Assembly: GCA_964342355.1 (NCBI GenBank)
Contig: CAYFFG010000002.1
Coordinates: 124,001-188,000, forward strand
Reading direction: 5' to 3'
Length of the DNA: 64,000 bases
Origin: Hirschia sp964342355
Lineage (GTDB): Bacteria > Pseudomonadota > Alphaproteobacteria > Caulobacterales > Hyphomonadaceae
Of this stretch, positions 45,688 to 53,824 are shown piece after piece. Both the position numbers and the translations under genes were made by a program. The stretch's first letter is position 1, and each line of letters opens with the position of its first letter. The notes below the pieces were generated by a model, which saw only the letters and a list, made by a program, of their open reading frames with translations, was not told where the DNA came from and did no database searches.

Positions 45688-46197
45688 TTACTTGCGGCGA
45701 TTATAGGTGCGCATGACCATATTGTGGTCGTTTTCTGTGTCCGCCTGATGCGAGGCTGTTTGAACGCCCTCCCAGACCGCTTCGTCTATCTTGGGGAAGT
45801 AAATCTGCCCCTCAGGGGCGGCATCCACATCCGTGACATACAGCCGGTCCGCAAACGCCATCGCCGCACTATAGATCGCGCCGCCGCCAATCACACACAC
45901 TTCATCCAATTGCGCGCGCACCGCCATAGCCTTTGCCGCCGCCAAAGCTGTCTCAATGCTTGGAAATACAAAAGCGCCTGGCGCATCAAAATCATGCTGG
46001 CGTGATACAACCAAATTGGCCCGCCCCGGCAGCGGACGCCTAGGCAGACTTTCCCAGGTCTTACGCCCCATAATCACAGGCTTGGCCTTGGTGACAGCTT
46101 TGAAATGCAGCATGTCCTCACGCAACCGCCACGGCAGGTCATTGTCAGCGCCGATCACGCCATTGCGCGCCACGGCCGCCACTATCGCGACCTTCAC
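45688..46197 (-). CDS. folA: Dihydrofolate reductase
   Basis: 169 residues from a GTG start. It regenerates tetrahydrofolate with NADPH. Motifs: VAIVAAVARNGVIGADNDLPWRL (active-site Asp), VIMGRKTWESLP, and VIGGGAIYSAAM for NADPH binding. The frame extends 23 codons upstream to an ATG at 46266, but the enzyme family begins at the first beta strand, so GTG (46197) is preferred; the longer start cannot be excluded. thyA, which uses the folate pool, is 1.5 kb upstream on the same strand. Confidence 0.92.
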   Translation of the reverse strand: MKVAIVAAVARNGVIGADNDLPWRLREDMLHFKAVTKAKPVIMGRKTWESLPRRPLPGRANLVVSRQHDFDAPGAFVFPSIETALAAAKAMAVRAQLDEVCVIGGGAIYSAAMAFADRLYVTDVDAAPEGQIYFPKIDEAVWEGVQTASHQADTENDHNMVMRTYNRRK

Positions 46198-46374
46198 ATC
46201 AATCGTGCCTGCTTTATCCAAAGCCAAACCTGTGTCCTGCTTGTCGATAGGGTGACTTCCACCCAATTGTCTGGAAGAAAGCAGATAAGGGGTATTTGTA
46301 TACGCGATGCAAGCACTGTCTGAAATCTTTAAGCGCCAAACTCGATCAGGCGCATAGCGGGGGATGAAGTTGAG

Positions 46375-46986
46375 ATGGATGCGGTTTTAAACGAACTCAT
46401 CGGCGCGATTGCTTACCGCGATCCAAACCATCTGCCTTTTGTGCTGGTCGGATATCTGGCCACCGGAATTTTGCTCTGGCGATTGGGCGGTCGCAAAGCG
46501 GCGCTCATCTATGTGGCCATCATTCCGTTTGTTAACTGGAGCTTTTCCTGGGCGCCAAATGTCAGCCTGCCATTTGCACCGGAGTTTGGCTTTAACCCGG
46601 TCACGATTGTAACAGGACTGGTGCTGGTCTTTCGTGATTTTGCCCAGCGAGAAATGCAACAACGTGTCCTGATCGCCATGGCTATTGGCGTGGCCTGGTC
46701 GTTTTATTACGCCGCGCCAGAAATCGCTCTGGCCTCCGCTGGCGCTTTCCTGATTGCAGAACTTGTGGACTGGGCGTTGTTTACGTTTACCAGGTTCAGG
46801 CTCTCAACACGCGTGATGTTGTCCAGCCTCATTGCAGCTCCGGTTGATACGACGGTCTTCTTGTGGGGCGCGAAATTCCTCACCTTCCCCAACTGGCTTA
46901 TGTCCGTCATCGGCAAACTCTTTGGGGCGGCGGTCGTATCTTTGATCGTCAGACAGAGCGAAAACAAATCCGAACCGGCCCCGTAA
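46375..46986 (+). CDS. VUT-family (YhhQ/queuosine precursor type) transporter
   Basis: 203 residues with about six membrane helices. The ECF-S-like VUT family features are visible: LASAGAFLIAELVDWALFTFTRF and STRVMLSSLIAAPVDTTVFLWGAKFL, which match the E-L-x-D...S and S-S-x-x-A-x-x-D-T motifs. Members import queuosine precursors or similar vitamins. It is on the plus strand between folA and the acidic lipoprotein gene, both minus. Confidence 0.8.
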   Translation: MDAVLNELIGAIAYRDPNHLPFVLVGYLATGILLWRLGGRKAALIYVAIIPFVNWSFSWAPNVSLPFAPEFGFNPVTIVTGLVLVFRDFAQREMQQRVLIAMAIGVAWSFYYAAPEIALASAGAFLIAELVDWALFTFTRFRLSTRVMLSSLIAAPVDTTVFLWGAKFLTFPNWLMSVIGKLFGAAVVSLIVRQSENKSEPAP

Positions 46987-47020
46987 AGGGACGCAGCAAA
47001 CCCAATTAGCCTCTAAAGAC

Positions 47021-47050
47021 AAAAAAGGCGGCCCCAACAGGGGGCCGCCT
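47021..47050 (-). terminator. Intrinsic terminator after the acidic lipoprotein gene
   Basis: A perfect 10-bp stem AGGCGGCCCC / GGGGCCGCCT with a 5-nt loop. On the minus strand it is followed by a run of T (AAAAAA on plus at 47021-47026), so it ends the acidic lipoprotein transcript; it also lies just after the VUT gene on the plus strand. Confidence 0.9.
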
Positions 47051-47077
47051 CTTGTCTTGTTCAGAAGCTCGTCTGAA

Positions 47078-47413
47078 TTAGTGAGCGTCTGTCACTTCTT
47101 CAGCTTCTTCTTCAGCAGCTTCAGTTGCTTCTTCAAGCGCTTCGCCTGCGTCCTCAACTGCGCCTTCTACAGCGTCTGCAGCTTCACCAGCGGCTTCTTC
47201 AACTGCGTCTGCAGCTTCTTCAGCGCCAGCTTCAACATCAGCAGCGACTTCTTCAGCCGCTTCAGTTGCGTCAGCCGCAGCTTCTTCAGCAGCTTCAACA
47301 GCGTCAGTTGTTTCTGTTGACGCCTCAGCAGCACCTTCTTCAGCTTGCTGGCAAGCAGCCAGACCAAGTGTTGCAGCAGCAGCGGCAGCGAGCAGAGTAG
47401 ATTTCATGTTCAT
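47078..47413 (-). CDS. Ala/Glu-repeat lipoprotein
   Basis: 111 residues. The lipoprotein signal MNMKSTLLAAAAAATLGLAAC has its acylated Cys at about residue 21. The mature part is made almost wholly of Ala, Glu, Asp and Val in imperfect repeats such as EAAEEAAADATEAAEEVAAD, predicted as one long amphipathic acidic helix or coiled coil. Such proteins may form a spacer or tether in the periplasm, but function is unknown. ATG 47413 has AAGGGGG just upstream. The repetitive coding gives strongly patterned codons (GCT/GCA, GAA). Confidence 0.75.
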   Translation of the reverse strand: MNMKSTLLAAAAAATLGLAACQQAEEGAAEASTETTDAVEAAEEAAADATEAAEEVAADVEAGAEEAADAVEEAAGEAADAVEGAVEDAGEALEEATEAAEEEAEEVTDAH

Positions 47414-47683
47414 TTTGACCCCCTTCGGTCGTAGCAAGTGTTTCCGAGACCTAATTCACGCTTGCACAGGCCTCATAGCACGAACCGTAGTTTCCTCGCT
47501 AACTTCATAAAAAAATCAACCCTTAAAAAACAAGCAAGTGTGACCAAATCTTGTCCGTCGCGTGTATGCAACCGGCTGATTTAAAGGGGATAATCCTTAA
47601 ATGTGAACTCTGTTTCACTGACGCAACAATCTGATTTGCTTGGTTATTCCAAGCAGAGCATATCACTAAAGCTCATGCCGGTT

Positions 47684-48478
47684 TCAGACCGCAACCGGCG
47701 CCTTAATGTGTGGTTGCGCGACATAGTTTTCTAATGTGAAATCTTCGTAACACCAGCTAAACAGGTCTGTTTTTTCAGGATTCAGGCGCATTTGAGGTAG
47801 CGCCCCCGGCGAACGACTCAGCTGCAATTCAGCCTGCTCAATGTGATTCATATAAAGATGCGCGTCACCCAGCGTGTGGACAAACTCACCTGGTTGTAAT
47901 CCTGTCGCACGCGCCATCATCATCGTCAAAAGGGCATAAGAAGCAATGTTAAACGGCACGCCGAGAAACACATCCGCTGAGCGCTGATAAAGCTGGCAAC
48001 TCAAACGCCCTTCGGCGACAAAGAACTGAAACAGACAGTGACAAGGCGGCAACGCCATTTCACCCACATCAGCCGGATTCCATGCTGATACGATCAAACG
48101 TCGCGAATTTGGATTTGTTTTAATCTGATTGAGCACGTCCGTGATCTGGTCAATCATACGCCCGTCTGGGGTCGCCCAGGACCGCCACTGCTTGCCATAA
48201 ACAGGACCCAGATCACCGTTTTCATCCGCCCATTCATCCCAGATGGAAACGCCATTGTCTTTGAGATAGCTGATGTTGGTGTCACCCTTCAGAAACCACA
48301 ACAGTTCGATAATGATCGACCGCAGGTGCAGTTTCTTGGTCGTCAGCAATGGGAAGCTTTCCGACAGGTCAAACCGCATCTGGCGGCCAAAAACGCCTTT
48401 TGTCCCGGTCCCCGTCCGGTCCCCACGCTCGACACCATTTTTCAGAATGTCTTCTAAAAGGTCGAGATATTGGCGCAT
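47684..48478 (-). CDS. thyA: Thymidylate synthase (ThyA type)
   Basis: 264 residues. It methylates dUMP using methylene-THF. Hallmarks: RTGTGTKGVFGRQMRFDL, the active-site Cys in LPPCHCLFQFFV, QLYQRSADVFLGVPFNIASYALL for dUMP binding, and the C-terminal PVAV end. Length is exactly that of E. coli ThyA. Downstream, 246 bp without a gene separate it from the acidic lipoprotein. Confidence 0.98.
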   Translation of the reverse strand: MRQYLDLLEDILKNGVERGDRTGTGTKGVFGRQMRFDLSESFPLLTTKKLHLRSIIIELLWFLKGDTNISYLKDNGVSIWDEWADENGDLGPVYGKQWRSWATPDGRMIDQITDVLNQIKTNPNSRRLIVSAWNPADVGEMALPPCHCLFQFFVAEGRLSCQLYQRSADVFLGVPFNIASYALLTMMMARATGLQPGEFVHTLGDAHLYMNHIEQAELQLSRSPGALPQMRLNPEKTDLFSWCYEDFTLENYVAQPHIKAPVAV

Positions 48479-48617
48479 GAGGAAAATCCGATTGCTGGTG
48501 GAATAGGTGATTCACTTCCCACTCTATCCCACACAAAAACGGCCCGCCAGTCAGACATGCGTTTAAACATGCGCGTGTTGGCGAGCCGCTTTGTGCGGCC
48601 CAGACAGACCAGGGCGT

Positions 48618-48806
48618 TCAGCGAGACGCGTCTATTTGCACGATTTTTGGTGGCGCTCCGTCGCGTATCACGCCGCCTTCGGCATGCATATACGCTTCAA
48701 CGGCGTCCTGAGCCTGAGCCTGCGACAGCCCCGAACGCTCAACCAAACGACGTGTTATTGCGTGTTCTTCAGTTTCATTAGAACGATTTCGATCTGAACG
48801 ATCCAT
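48618..48806 (-). CDS. Small conserved-looking protein (62 aa)
   Basis: 62 residues from ATG 48806, which has GAGGAGGAAACACT immediately upstream, one of the strongest ribosome sites in the window. The protein is polar and helical, with ITRRLVERSGLSQAQAQD resembling a small helical (UBA-like) bundle, and ends KIVQIDASR. No membrane segment. I do not recognise a family. It sits upstream of thyA on the same strand, 139 bp away. Confidence 0.6.
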   Translation of the reverse strand: MDRSDRNRSNETEEHAITRRLVERSGLSQAQAQDAVEAYMHAEGGVIRDGAPPKIVQIDASR

Positions 48807-49004
48807 AGTGTTTCCTCCTCTGTGCCTACAGCGGAGAAAGCTCCCATTCATTTTATTTTTCACATGTCCGCCAGCAAGCGCCAAGCTCGGAATTTATTGT
48901 CTGATTTTGCTTGTCCGCCCACCATGCGAAGGGAGCATCCACCGCATGTAAACAAAAGATTACCACGAAACCTGCAATTTTTGAAATTGAATTTTAGTAT
49001 AGTT
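48807..49004. other. Intergenic region upstream of the ssrA locus
   Basis: This AT-rich stretch, together with the downstream candidate RNA, makes a gap of over 300 bp without a protein gene. I see no ORF with a ribosome site. A TATAGT box is at 48998-49003 but its -35 partner is not convincing. It should hold the promoter of the minus-strand small protein. Confidence 0.5.
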
Positions 49005-49103
49005 AACAGATCAAGCCAAACACGCACGGTTATGCTGCTCTAAGCCCTGATTTATGCGGAATCCGGACAGATTTCATCCTAAGCTCAGATCAGGGCTTTT
49101 TTC
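49005..49103 (+). ncRNA. Candidate small RNA ending in an intrinsic terminator
   Basis: No coding gene on the plus strand lies upstream, yet a terminator occurs here: AAGCCCTGAT (49042-49051) pairs with ATCAGGGCTT (49089-49098), followed by TTTTTT. This implies a plus-strand transcript of about 100 nt starting after the TATAGT box. No known RNA family is recognised. It could alternatively be an upstream leader of ssrA. Confidence 0.3.
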
Positions 49104-49124
49104 ATTAAGCAACACGCATTATAT

Positions 49125-49457
49125 AAGAACTGTTCTTCGGAACTATAACGATAAACCCTTGTGTAATAAGCGGCTCGGACCCGGGGGCGGTACCCGGCGG
49201 CTCCACCATTTACCCCCGCATCGTTTGGCGGTTGGATTTGGGGCCGAAATAGGATCGACGGACGTGTAAAGACTATGGCTTCGTTCGACTGGGCGCCGTT
49301 AGAAGCCCACTAAGCAAATAGTTGCAAACGACAATTTTGCTGAAGGTGAACTCCTCGCTGCGTAATGCAGTGCGGAAACTAACCGCTTAAACTCCTAGGG
49401 ACTTTTAGCACTCTAGGCGGGGCCCGAAGGCGCCTGGCAACAGAAGCCTTCACTTTC
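49125..49457 (+). ncRNA. ssrA: Permuted two-piece tmRNA (SsrA)
   Basis: The gene order is the alphaproteobacterial permutation: the acceptor piece (T-arm CCGGG GGCGGTA CCCGG and the CCA at 49206-49208) comes first, then an intervening loop (49209-49239), then the coding piece starting GGGGCCG at 49240. GGGGCCG pairs perfectly with CGGCTCC before the CCA (one G-U), giving the acceptor stem. The tag frame 49324-49365 reads ANDNFAEGELLAA and stops with TAA. It rescues stalled ribosomes and tags their products for ClpXP. The 5' boundary is approximate. The sspB adaptor gene is 360 bp downstream. Confidence 0.93.
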
Positions 49458-49558
49458 ACTTTTCATGTTTAAGCTCGGTCTCCCCCCCCACTAAACCGGT
49501 CCTGCGCCTTCGTTTTTTGAAACTAAGATGGCGCCTGGCAACAGAAGCCTTCACTTTC
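49429..49558. repeat. 29-bp direct repeat of the ssrA 3' end
   Basis: The last 29 bp of the tmRNA coding piece (49429-49457, starting GGCGCCTGGCAACAGAAGCC) recur perfectly at 49530-49558, 101 bp downstream, with 72 bp between. This looks like attL/attR left by an integrative element using the ssrA 3' end, now reduced to a scar. The remaining 258 bp up to sspB show no gene and should hold its promoter. Confidence 0.85.
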
Positions 49559-49816
49559 CCTGTTTGAATTATGCTTGATCTGGCCACCGATATGTCGGTT
49601 CGGCGCATACGCGACAAATTTAAAACACATGCGCATGCTTTACTTGCTCTTGCATCGCGCTAAACGTAAAATCAGCTGTGTAATGATGACTTGTTGACGG
49701 ACTTCCTCACCACGGCGACGAAACGCAACAAGTGCTTTCGCCTTCAAATAGAAGTGGATTGACGCTGGACGCCCCATGCGCAACTGCTTCTCATGAAGGC
49801 TGTGGGAGACTCATAA

Positions 49817-50329
49817 ATGCAAAAAGACGGTTCCGGATCAGAAAACGAAGACCTGATCGGCTATAAAGCCCTGTCAGAAGCCGCAATGCGCGGTGTCATG
49901 CGTGAGGCCCTGAAGGTCGCAGCAAAAGGCGAAGCACTGCCTGGCGCGCACCATTTCTACATCACTTTCCGCACCGCCGCGTCTGGCGTTCAGATGGCGG
50001 ATGCGATTCGCGACCGGTTTCCCGAAGAGATGACAATCGTCATCCAACACCAGTATTGGGATCTGGAAGTGCACGACGACCGTTTCGAGGTTGTGCTGAA
50101 ATTTGCCGGTATGCCGCAGCATCTGAACATTCCATACAGCGCAGTCACCCGCTTCTTTGACCCTGCAGTCAATTACGGTCTGGCGTTTGAAACGGATGCG
50201 GGCGCACTGTCCGACAATGACGAAACAGAGACAACTGCATCTGAGGACAACGTTGTTGATTCAAAAGATGGTGAGAAAACACCAGAAGAAGGCACTGTTG
50301 TTTCTCTGGACGCTTTCCGTCGCAAATAA
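49817..50329 (+). CDS. sspB: SspB, ClpXP adaptor for SsrA-tagged proteins (alphaproteobacterial type)
   Basis: 170 residues. The N-terminal SspB domain (about 10-125, including GAHHFYITFRTAASGV and FAGMPQHLNIPYSAVTRFFDPAV) binds the SsrA tag, and a long acidic linker (about 130-158) leads to the C-terminal peptide (EGTVVSLDAFRRK) that docks on ClpX. This is the divergent alphaproteobacterial SspB. GGGAG precedes the start. Its location next to ssrA ties tag production to tag delivery. The next gene follows after 18 bp. Confidence 0.92.
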   Translation: MQKDGSGSENEDLIGYKALSEAAMRGVMREALKVAAKGEALPGAHHFYITFRTAASGVQMADAIRDRFPEEMTIVIQHQYWDLEVHDDRFEVVLKFAGMPQHLNIPYSAVTRFFDPAVNYGLAFETDAGALSDNDETETTASEDNVVDSKDGEKTPEEGTVVSLDAFRRK

Positions 50330-50347
50330 AGCGACCATTTCTTACCA

Positions 50348-50968
50348 ATGACCGTCTCCGCTCTCTTCGCCACGCAATTATTGCGCGACAGTTTTGTCGA
50401 TGAGGACGGCTGGGACGCGCTGAATACAGACCTTGAGACGGCATGCCTGCAAATCGCCGAAGATGATGTTGCCGGCCAGACATGGTGTGAAGAGCAAGGC
50501 TATGATGGCTATACGTCATACGCCTCGCTAAACGACCTGCATGTCCGTGACCCGAATTTCAGACGCTTGAAAGACATGCTCGACGCACAGGCTGTAAAGT
50601 TTGCTAACGCCTGCCACATGGACCTTGGCGGCGCATCGCTTCAAATCGACAGCTTCTGGATCAACATCCTCAACCCGCTAGCTGCTCATTCCGGGCACAT
50701 TCACCCCAATTCCATCATCTCTGGCACATATTATGTCAAAACGCCTGAAGGCGCTGGCGCGTTAAAGCTGGAAGATCCGCGCCTGCCCATGATGATGAAC
50801 GCTCTTCCCCCACAAAAAGACTCACCGCGCGCTTTTCAACGTTTTGTCTATGAGCGTCCAGAACCCGGCACAGTGATGATGTGGGAGAGCTGGCTCAGGC
50901 ATGAAGTCACTGCCAATCAGGGTGAAGATCTGCGGATTTCCATATCTTTTAACTATTCTGCCGCTTGA
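50348..50968 (+). CDS. 2OG-Fe(II) oxygenase family protein (TIGR02466-like)
   Basis: 206 residues, cytoplasmic double-stranded beta-helix protein. The putative iron ligands are the histidines in SGHIHPNSIISGTYYV and the His of WLRHEV, with the 2-oxoglutarate-binding Arg in DLRISISFNY. This motif spacing matches the TIGR02466 family of putative 2OG-Fe(II) oxygenases. Substrate is unknown. It is 18 bp after sspB and is probably co-transcribed with it. Confidence 0.82.
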   Translation: MTVSALFATQLLRDSFVDEDGWDALNTDLETACLQIAEDDVAGQTWCEEQGYDGYTSYASLNDLHVRDPNFRRLKDMLDAQAVKFANACHMDLGGASLQIDSFWINILNPLAAHSGHIHPNSIISGTYYVKTPEGAGALKLEDPRLPMMMNALPPQKDSPRAFQRFVYERPEPGTVMMWESWLRHEVTANQGEDLRISISFNYSAA

Positions 50969-51069
50969 CCTTTCCAAAATTCGTCACAGATTATTCATAT
51001 AGCGCTTGTTAAATAGAGCTGTCGGGATGTTTTCCCGCACTCATAAAAAGTTACTGGTCCGATTGATTA

Positions 51070-51441
51070 ATGCCTGATCACATCAAATTCTTGGCTAAAC
51101 ATGCAGCCGCCGGTTTCGCTTTCGGCGTGTTTATCGTGTTTTCCCTGATGTTGTTTGATCTTGGCGGTCTTAGATCTCTGATGTGGGCGTCCAGCGAACG
51201 CTGGCTTGCCCTTGGCATTTTCTCATTCTTTATGGGTTTGACCTTTGGCTCTGTTCAGATGGGCATCGCCATCATGAAACAGTCCGACAAGGATGATGAT
51301 GATGACAAAAAAGGCCGTGGCCCCAAAATGCCTGACGTAATTGGCATTCTAGCCGCTATGGTTAGCGCGCCAGCGCAACAGCCCGTCAAGATTCCAGTCC
51401 GCGCTAACAACAACCTGCCAGCGCGCCGCCCGCGCCGTTAG
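51070..51441 (+). CDS. Hypothetical membrane protein
   Basis: 123 residues, two membrane helices (about 8-28, AAAGFAFGVFIVFSLMLF, and 45-67) followed by a DDDDDK acidic loop and a basic C-terminal tail rich in Arg/Pro. Family is not recognised. It is transcribed in the same direction as sspB, 101 bp after the oxygenase gene. The tail resembles a nucleic-acid-binding or anchoring segment, but no motif supports a function. Confidence 0.6.
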   Translation: MPDHIKFLAKHAAAGFAFGVFIVFSLMLFDLGGLRSLMWASSERWLALGIFSFFMGLTFGSVQMGIAIMKQSDKDDDDDKKGRGPKMPDVIGILAAMVSAPAQQPVKIPVRANNNLPARRPRR

Positions 51442-51558
51442 TTTGATCCTGAAACGCACTGCACACACAATTGTCTCGTAAATACACGAAACCGTTGCTA
51501 TTGCGCGCAAACTGAATAACCATTCCCCATCTGATAGATTCCTTATGAGGGGGATAAA

Positions 51559-51900
51559 ATGAGCAAACGCGACGATCTCATCAAAAAGTACGCTGAAGAC
51601 CTGAAGAGCAAGTGCGGCATGGAGCCGGACATGGACCTTCTGACAAAAGTCACCATCGGCTGCGGACCGTCCATCTATAACCCGGACTCTTCCACTGTGT
51701 CGTCTACATCTGCTTCCGAGCTTGAAACAGTGAAGAAAAATTTCCTCATCAAAAAACTTGGCCTTAAAGACGGGCCAGCACTGGACGAAGGTATTAAAGC
51801 AGCCGTCGACACGTACGGCAGCTCTACAAAAGCAAAATACCGCCCGGTGTTTTACTACCTGCTGACCAAGCACTTCAAAAAGGAAAGCATTTACGGCTAA
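51559..51900 (+). CDS. DUF2853 family protein
   Basis: 113 residues, cytoplasmic, helical. The sequence matches DUF2853 over its whole length: an N-terminal DDLIKKYAEDLK helix, the TIGCGPSIYNPDSSTVS segment, the FLIKKLGL helix and a C-terminal KYRPVFYYLLTKHF. Function is unknown; structures of the family show a small helical bundle. A strong GAGGGGGATAAA ribosome site precedes the ATG. It converges on the following large membrane protein gene with 12 bp between stops. Confidence 0.88.
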   Translation: MSKRDDLIKKYAEDLKSKCGMEPDMDLLTKVTIGCGPSIYNPDSSTVSSTSASELETVKKNFLIKKLGLKDGPALDEGIKAAVDTYGSSTKAKYRPVFYYLLTKHFKKESIYG

Positions 51901-51912
51901 GCCGCAAAGCTT

Positions 51913-53328
51913 TTATTCCGCCAGCGGCGCAGAGCCCTGGTGTCTTGGCGCGCCCTCAATGAGTGGCGCGCCTTTTGGTTGGGACGGCTTGAATGCGCCT
52001 GCGCGCGCATTGGCCGAATGCGTGATGATGTCGAGCATTGTGCTTCTAAACAAAGCCTGATCATGCATGTCGCCCAGCTTGTCATAAAGAAACAGGTCCG
52101 GGTCTTCCCATTCAAATTCAGATAACGCCGCTGCTGCCGCGCCCTCTTTGTCCTCATGCGCGATAAACACCGCGTCACGCCAAGTGCCCAGAGCATCCAG
52201 ACGCTCCAACTCCCATTGGGTTCCCGATGTCACCTCTGACAGGTCCACGACAATGACGTCGGACGCATGCATCAACAGCGCGATAACTTCCTTCCACCAG
52301 TCATCTGATGTGCGCACGATGAAGGCTTCTTTCTTTGTCCAAGCCACCTCCAGATTAAGTCCCATCCGGTCGCGCAGACGTTGCGCCAATGATCTGAAAT
52401 TGCGCGCTGAGCCCACCCACACCGGACCATGCTTGGCCCGGTTAAACTGGCGCATCACAATGCGCAGCGGCAACCAGAACACTATCAGGATCGCATGCGG
52501 AATACTGGTCGGAATGGCATTGCCCAGAAAGGCAAGCTTAGACCTGCGAATGTGTTTGTCCGACAAGGTCATAACATGCCCAAATGGGCGCAGCTCAGTG
52601 GTAATGACATTGCTCATCGCCTTACCGAGCTTCTTGTTGTTGAACTTGCGCAACAGCAATACCCGCGCAGGTTGGCGGCGCAGCAATGTGAATGTCGACC
52701 AGATCAGGAAGACAATGATCAACGCGCCGACCAACGTATAGGCCCCGATCTCAACCTGTTTGCGGCGTTTGCCAGCTGGTGTCGCTTCTGCGCGTTTTAA
52801 CAGGATATTCTCCAGCCGCGTATCACTGGGAAATGTTTCCAGCACATCCGGGTCAGCTGCTTCAATCTCCGCTTTTGTCAGCTTTCGACCGCGGTCAAAA
52901 TACTCATCATCCGTGATGACGCCGGCTTCACGCGCTTCTTTAAGGGCCTTGTCCTCTAATTCGACAGACCAGCCCGCCATGCCGAAAAGACCGATAAAGA
53001 GCAGCAATGTCAGGATACCCATCCATTTGCGCACTTCGCGGCTAAATCCAAAAAACTTGCGTTTAATTTTGTCGTAGGGCGCAGGTTTTACAAATCCGGG
53101 CACATAAACATCCGCCAAGTTCAGGCGACCGCCGCGACGAAGCAATTGCGCTTCGGCTTCTTGCTGAGCGGCTTCAGAATGCATGGGATTGCGCGCAATC
53201 GCGGCTAAATCCGTGTCGTTGAGATTGTGGAGCCTTGCGCGTACGCGATCGTCAATCGGCTTTTTAGGCTTTAACCACCCATAGGTACGCCACGCTTTTA
53301 AGCGCTTTTTCCAGTCCGGTTTTGGCAT
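51913..53328 (-). CDS. Membrane protein with C-terminal TIR/Rossmann-like domain
   Basis: 471 residues. A basic N-terminal region is followed by membrane helices at about 103-122, 195-216 and 283-298. The C-terminal half has a pattern of a sensor-like alpha/beta domain: RVLLLRKFNNKKLGKAM, ELRPFGHVMTLSD, WWKEVIALLMHASDVIVVD, and GTQWELERLDAL. This RVLLLR...WEL pattern recalls TIR-fold or nucleotide-handling domains in bacterial conflict and signalling proteins. Function is unknown and the fold is inferred from spacing only. It is monocistronic. Confidence 0.6.
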   Translation of the reverse strand: MPKPDWKKRLKAWRTYGWLKPKKPIDDRVRARLHNLNDTDLAAIARNPMHSEAAQQEAEAQLLRRGGRLNLADVYVPGFVKPAPYDKIKRKFFGFSREVRKWMGILTLLLFIGLFGMAGWSVELEDKALKEAREAGVITDDEYFDRGRKLTKAEIEAADPDVLETFPSDTRLENILLKRAEATPAGKRRKQVEIGAYTLVGALIIVFLIWSTFTLLRRQPARVLLLRKFNNKKLGKAMSNVITTELRPFGHVMTLSDKHIRRSKLAFLGNAIPTSIPHAILIVFWLPLRIVMRQFNRAKHGPVWVGSARNFRSLAQRLRDRMGLNLEVAWTKKEAFIVRTSDDWWKEVIALLMHASDVIVVDLSEVTSGTQWELERLDALGTWRDAVFIAHEDKEGAAAAALSEFEWEDPDLFLYDKLGDMHDQALFRSTMLDIITHSANARAGAFKPSQPKGAPLIEGAPRHQGSAPLAE

Positions 53329-53473
53329 CTGTCCCGTCCCGCTCCGGTTCAGTTTTTCCCTCAGCCAACCCTAGCCTGAATTTGTGCGAGATTTATGATC
53401 CGTCGTCTAGTCGAGATTGTTCCATAGCAGCCTGCAACTATCTGCAGGCCGCGGATGATTTTACAAATATGTC

Positions 53474-53779
53474 TTAGCTTAGTTTTGTCGCCAGCTTAAC
53501 ATCCGGCACATTTGCCAACAATCCAGCTATGATCCTATACGCGACGCTCACTTGAATGCGTGCGCGCGCGTCGTTTTCCCACCCTTGCAGAATAGAATAA
53601 AATGCGATGTGCGCTTCGCAGAGGTTACCTCCCTCCGCCGGTTCTGATTGGAGTGTATCTATATATGCGTCAGCTATCGCAGAGTGGTCGCGCCAGTAAT
53701 CGTAGAAAATGTTCCAATCGGTCTCACTGGCAAACGGAATAACCGTCTCTCCATTCTTGCCAGCGCTTGTCAATTCCAT
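53474..53779 (-). CDS. Hypothetical protein
   Basis: 101 residues, soluble, predicted helical and Trp/Tyr rich (TDWNIFYDYWRDHSAIADAY). No motif recognised. It follows two other minus-strand unknown genes (53825-54631) with a 45-bp gap, so all three may form one operon. Its codon use looks AT-richer than the fumC region, but the sample is small. Confidence 0.5.
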   Translation of the reverse strand: MELTSAGKNGETVIPFASETDWNIFYDYWRDHSAIADAYIDTLQSEPAEGGNLCEAHIAFYSILQGWENDARARIQVSVAYRIIAGLLANVPDVKLATKLS

Positions 53780-53824
53780 ATGTGCCTCAAATCTAGACAG
53801 CGCTGCTTCTCGATTTTCTTCTAC

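Noticed and set aside
47100..47340. Repetitive DNA that might suggest a CRISPR-like or tandem array
   Set aside because: The periodicity is explained by Ala/Glu codon repeats in one open frame; no constant spacer-repeat structure.
47125..47400. Leu/Gln-rich frame antisense to the acidic lipoprotein
   Set aside because: Shadow of the repetitive GCT/GAA codons of the lipoprotein gene; no ribosome site.
53425..53450. GCCTGCA/TGCAGGC hairpin as a terminator
   Set aside because: No T-tract on either strand; left out of the terminator list.
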